This document shows positions 61,146-64,000 of a DNA stretch of 64,000 bases, piece after piece (position 1 is the stretch's first letter; each line of letters opens with the position of its first letter). A program made the position numbers and the translations under genes. The notes beneath the pieces are model-generated. The model saw only the letters and a program-made list of their open reading frames with translations. It was not told the DNA's origin and did not search any database. The DNA is from Stercorarius parasiticus (lineage: Eukaryota; Chordata; Aves; Charadriiformes; Stercorariidae), in NCBI GenBank assembly GCA_013396915.1, contig VWZL01000106.1, positions 653,240 through 717,239 of the forward strand. The letters are read 5' to 3'.

Positions 61146-62357
61146 AATCATTCCTGTGAGTATCCTGCTCTCCCTTTAAAATATTCATTTTTGCCTATCG
61201 GAGAGCTACTCCCAAATGTGATGTGTTCAGCCCTCCAATTTTTTTACAGAGTTGGCTATTTTGCACTAGCTCTTCTTCACCACCTCGCTTTCCAGCTCGT
61301 TTTAGCAACCACATTACAGCTACAGCAGGTGAATCCCCACAAGACTTCACTTGCCAGAGGTTTTCTCTGTGCTTTGGGGAATCCAGACATATAATAAGTA
61401 CGGTGATAACGACACACAGGTTCCCAGCTTTTTGAGAAACCCAGCCTTCATTTCATAGTTGTCCAGTCATCTGTCCCCCTCGTCCACCCCCTGCACAAAA
61501 AAAAAAAATAGCCCTGCTGCATTGGCTTTTGTTTTATCAACATTTTGGTCTTGAGATCATGTCTTTGCCTTGGAAATGCGTTTACTCCCAGCCAGCCACC
61601 ACTGGCTGGTGCTGCGCGGTAAATCAGCAAGTTGAAGTCATGCACTCGTTTTGCTCGATCCACTGTCAGCGGAGGGACACAGCACTGAGCCCCAGCGAGC
61701 AGGATATAGCTTGCATTTTGTCATAGTGCCAGCGCTCATCTGCATAGGAGATCAAAGGCAGTGGCTGAACCATAGAAACAGCTTGTAAACAATCAGGCTG
61801 TGCTCATTAATACTGATTGATTTCTTTGTTTTCTTTCTGCTTAATTCTTTTGGGAGACTGTCTATATCGAGCCATCCTATAGAAACGTGGATGGGCTACT
61901 GTGGCATAGAGGAGCATGCTTTTGAGCCTTCAGTGGTAATATAACGTTGGGCTGGCACCCAGGGCAGATGTGAAAGCAGCATCAACAGGCCTATAGTGTA
62001 AGCAATAAAATATGAAATATGGGTGGAGCATGATTTCTAAGCTTGGGGATCACAGGGCAGAAGTGCAGTGAGAGGTGTCTGGCTCTCAGAGAAACAGGCA
62101 CTGGACCATGATGTCCTGGTCCTTCTGTCAGCATGAGTTTGGTAGCCCCATGCCTCTTCACATCCTGGCCTCATCCTCCCTCTGCAATACATCAGCCACC
62201 TACAGAGCAAGCCAAGGAAGACTTTCCATTGTAGGAGCAGAAGGAGAAAAGGCACTGCACTACAGACAGCCCAGGAGGGAGGCAGTACACCGTCCCATCC
62301 TAACAGGGGGGCTGGAGAGCTGTATGGACAGCACGCAACAAGGCATGCTTGTGAGAC

Positions 62358-62585
62358 TTGTGAGTTTAGATTGGATATTAGGAAAATTCCTTCACCAAAA
62401 GGGTTGTCAAGCATTGGAACAGGCTGCCCAGGGAAGCGGTTGAGTCACCATCCTTGGAGGTGTTTAAAAGACGTGGAGACATGGAGCTTAGGGACATGGT
62501 TTAGTGGTGGACTTTGCAGTGGTAGGTTTGTGGTTGGACTTGGTGATCTTAAAGGGGTCTTTTCCAACCTAAATGGTTCTATAAT
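62358..62585 (+). mobile_element. CR1 LINE 3' fragment, neoavian-type subfamily
   Basis: The blocks TTTAGATTGGATATTAGGAA, GTTGTCAAGCATTGGAACAG, GCTGCCCAGGGAAG, GGTGTTTAAAAGACGTGGAG and GACTTGGTGATCTTAAAGG form a CR1 3' end. It differs from the other copies and resembles a subfamily abundant in Neoaves (from memory of avian repeats). It ends at GGTTCTATAAT. Confidence 0.9.
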
Positions 62586-62744
62586 AGCGTCCATTCAGGA
62601 AGGTCCACAGCCTGTTCTGCCCCCTGGCAATTCTTCTGGGAGGTTACTGCAGTAATACTGCTTGGGTTTATTGTCTTCCATTATAATATTTCTTTGAATG
62701 AGGGTGGAAGAAAGAGAAGGACACCAGGGTGGGGAAACCTTGGG

Positions 62745-62905
62745 ATGTGGAGTTTCCAAAACCTGGGCTCTGTCCCTGGCTGGGGAGGTATTCTCTGGCC
62801 AAGACTCCACTTTTCACATCTGTAGAATGGCAATAATACTCCCGGCTGGCAGTGGAAGGCTTAATTGATTAATATGTGGAAGATGCTATATTAATGCAAT
62901 GTTAT
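62745..62905 (+). repeat. MIR-like SINE relic
   Basis: The blocks TTTTCACATCTGTAGAATGG, CAATAATACTCCCGGCTGGC, CTTAATTGATTAATATGTGG and AAGATGCTATATTAATGCAA follow the MIR 3' order ('CATCTGTAAAATGGGGATAATAATA...GATTAATT...AAAGTGCTATATAA'). The left part is weakly recognisable. It lies 160 bases downstream of a CR1 end. Confidence 0.55.
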
Positions 62906-64000
62906 CATCCCTGGAAAATAAAGAAAGGCTAAAAATAGTGTAGTACATTTTGACAGAGCTTTTGTTATTTTCTTTTTATGTTCAGTTCCTTTGAGTCTGT
63001 CTTTTTCCTTGTTGGGAAATCCTAATTAACTTTTTCATTTTTATTTCATTACCGGGTCCAGGTTTTGGTGCTCTGTAGGCAGCCACTAATCACTCAGTCC
63101 CCAAATGAGATGAAGGCTTCTTGCGAGGAGCACTACAGGTACAGAGGGAACAAACTGTGCCCTCAGTGCTCTGGATGGAGGCAGCAGAGAGGAGCAGACC
63201 TGCCTATAGTCAGACCGTATACAAGTCAATTCCTATCCCCTGTCACAAGGCATACGCCTGTCTGGTGAAGAAAAGACACAAATGCAGATGCAGATCCAGT
63301 CTCACTTGGGACCTGGCATGGAAACAGCTAAAAGATCCCAGCCGAAAACTATCTGTGCTGTAGTTAGAACAAGGGCTGTCTGGGAAACAAACTTTTCCTG
63401 ACTGTGGCAAGGCAGAGCTCTAGGATCCCTACCATAAAGAAAGGCACAAGCTTTCTGAGACAGTTTTCCCGCCTTTTTAATACTATTAGTTTGGACCAAA
63501 GTTCTTAAACTGTTTTGGCTTTCTGTGGAAGCAATCCCAGGGTTGGAAAAGTGCATTTGAGCTTTGTGCCCAAAACCTCTGGATGCCCACCTCCATCGGC
63601 TCCCATATCGGTGTGGCTAATGCAGGGCATCTATGGAGGCAGGGAAGGAGGGGACTGAGGAAATTCGGCCTCCGGGTGCTCTTCCATGAAATACAACAAC
63701 CCTGCAGAGGGTCAACACAAAATATCAAGCTCTGCACCCTGCCTCCGACAGTGTTGACATTTGGTGTTCATAAGAGAGTATAGATGGGGCAAATATAGAG
63801 CTAGATTTACCCAATGCATTAATTTCATATAAAATGTTTCTGAAGGTCTGTGTTTCATACAGGCTGCAGTGGCAGAGGAGGTATTTGGGAAACAGGGCTG
63901 CAGGAGGTGACGGAGAGGGAACAGGAAAATAAGGAACATGAGGAAGAGAAGGAACAGAAACAGGAAGAGCAGGAGGAACAACTCCTCCTCCTTCCAGCTT

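Larger units (their letters stand above)
39570..64000. other. Upstream flank of SYNDIG1, no recognisable gene
   Basis: I examined both strands for family-like protein segments, RNA genes and spliced exons and recognise none. The region holds old repeats (46.9, 47.9, 58.2 and 61.0 kb), CR1 fragments (53.1, 54.7 and 62.4 kb), a solo LTR (59.3 kb), a MIR-like relic (62.7 kb), a small CpG-rich cluster (53.98-54.22 kb) and one unclassified 198-codon ORF (52.26-52.85 kb). From 39.6 to 46.9 kb I see nothing beyond short chance ORFs. Confidence 0.7.

Noticed and set aside
62037..62443. Overlapping ORFs of 122-125 codons on both strands
   Set aside because: They overlap each other and run into a CR1 end; no family match.
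63712..63981. Leu/Phe-rich 'membrane protein' on the minus strand
   Set aside because: Low-complexity purine-rich DNA read in antisense; no family match.
1..64000. CRISPR arrays, operons, tRNA or rRNA genes, or a new defence-like system
   Set aside because: Nothing of the kind is visible; the sequence has the intron, repeat and CpG-island structure of a bird nuclear genome.

Overview
This window is vertebrate nuclear DNA, almost certainly from a bird. It contains several copies of the avian CR1 LINE, with the typical 3' end of direct ATTCTATGA-type repeats. It also has a solo LTR of a type common in neoavian birds, old MIR and L3/CR1 relics, large introns and one GT-AG-spliced protein-coding gene. 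Three isolated N bases in the GC-richest part point to a draft assembly. The species cannot be named from the sequence; Neoaves is a guess based on the LTR and CR1 types.

The only protein-coding gene I can support is SYNDIG1 (synapse differentiation-inducing gene 1, also TMEM90B), on the minus strand. The first coding exon is at 24842-25321 (160 codons, with the start ATG at 25321). The second coding exon is at 12812-12949 (46 codons). Both have clean splice sites and join in phase 0. The last exon, about 52 codons carrying the second hydrophobic segment and the stop, is not visible and should lie beyond the left edge. A CpG island at about 38.39-39.50 kb with a consensus splice donor at 39003-39006 (minus strand) is the probable promoter and 5' UTR exon. 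So roughly 1-39.5 kb is the SYNDIG1 transcription unit: part of intron 3 (1-12811), intron 2 (12950-24841), intron 1 (25334-39004) and exon 1. The stretch from 39.5 to 64 kb is its upstream flank, and I recognise no gene there.

The rest is non-coding. Young CR1 fragments lie at 14.07, 19.9, 31.6, 33.8, 53.1, 54.7 and 62.4 kb. Older CR1/L3-type LINE relics lie at 16.5, 18.6-19.4, 47.9 and 58.2 kb. MIR-like SINE relics lie at 19.6, 32.6 and 62.7 kb, and two other old amniote repeats at 46.9 and 61.0 kb. A solo endogenous-retrovirus LTR is at 59.3-59.8 kb. There are microsatellites at 5.1 and 15.2 kb. Some repeat-free stretches look like candidate conserved regulatory elements (20.7-21.2, 32.9-33.4, 37.6-37.95 and 61.55-61.87 kb), but this needs alignment. 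Most open reading frames in the window are chance, GC-driven or repeat-derived. I found no CRISPR, operon, tRNA or rRNA, and no sign of a previously undescribed system.
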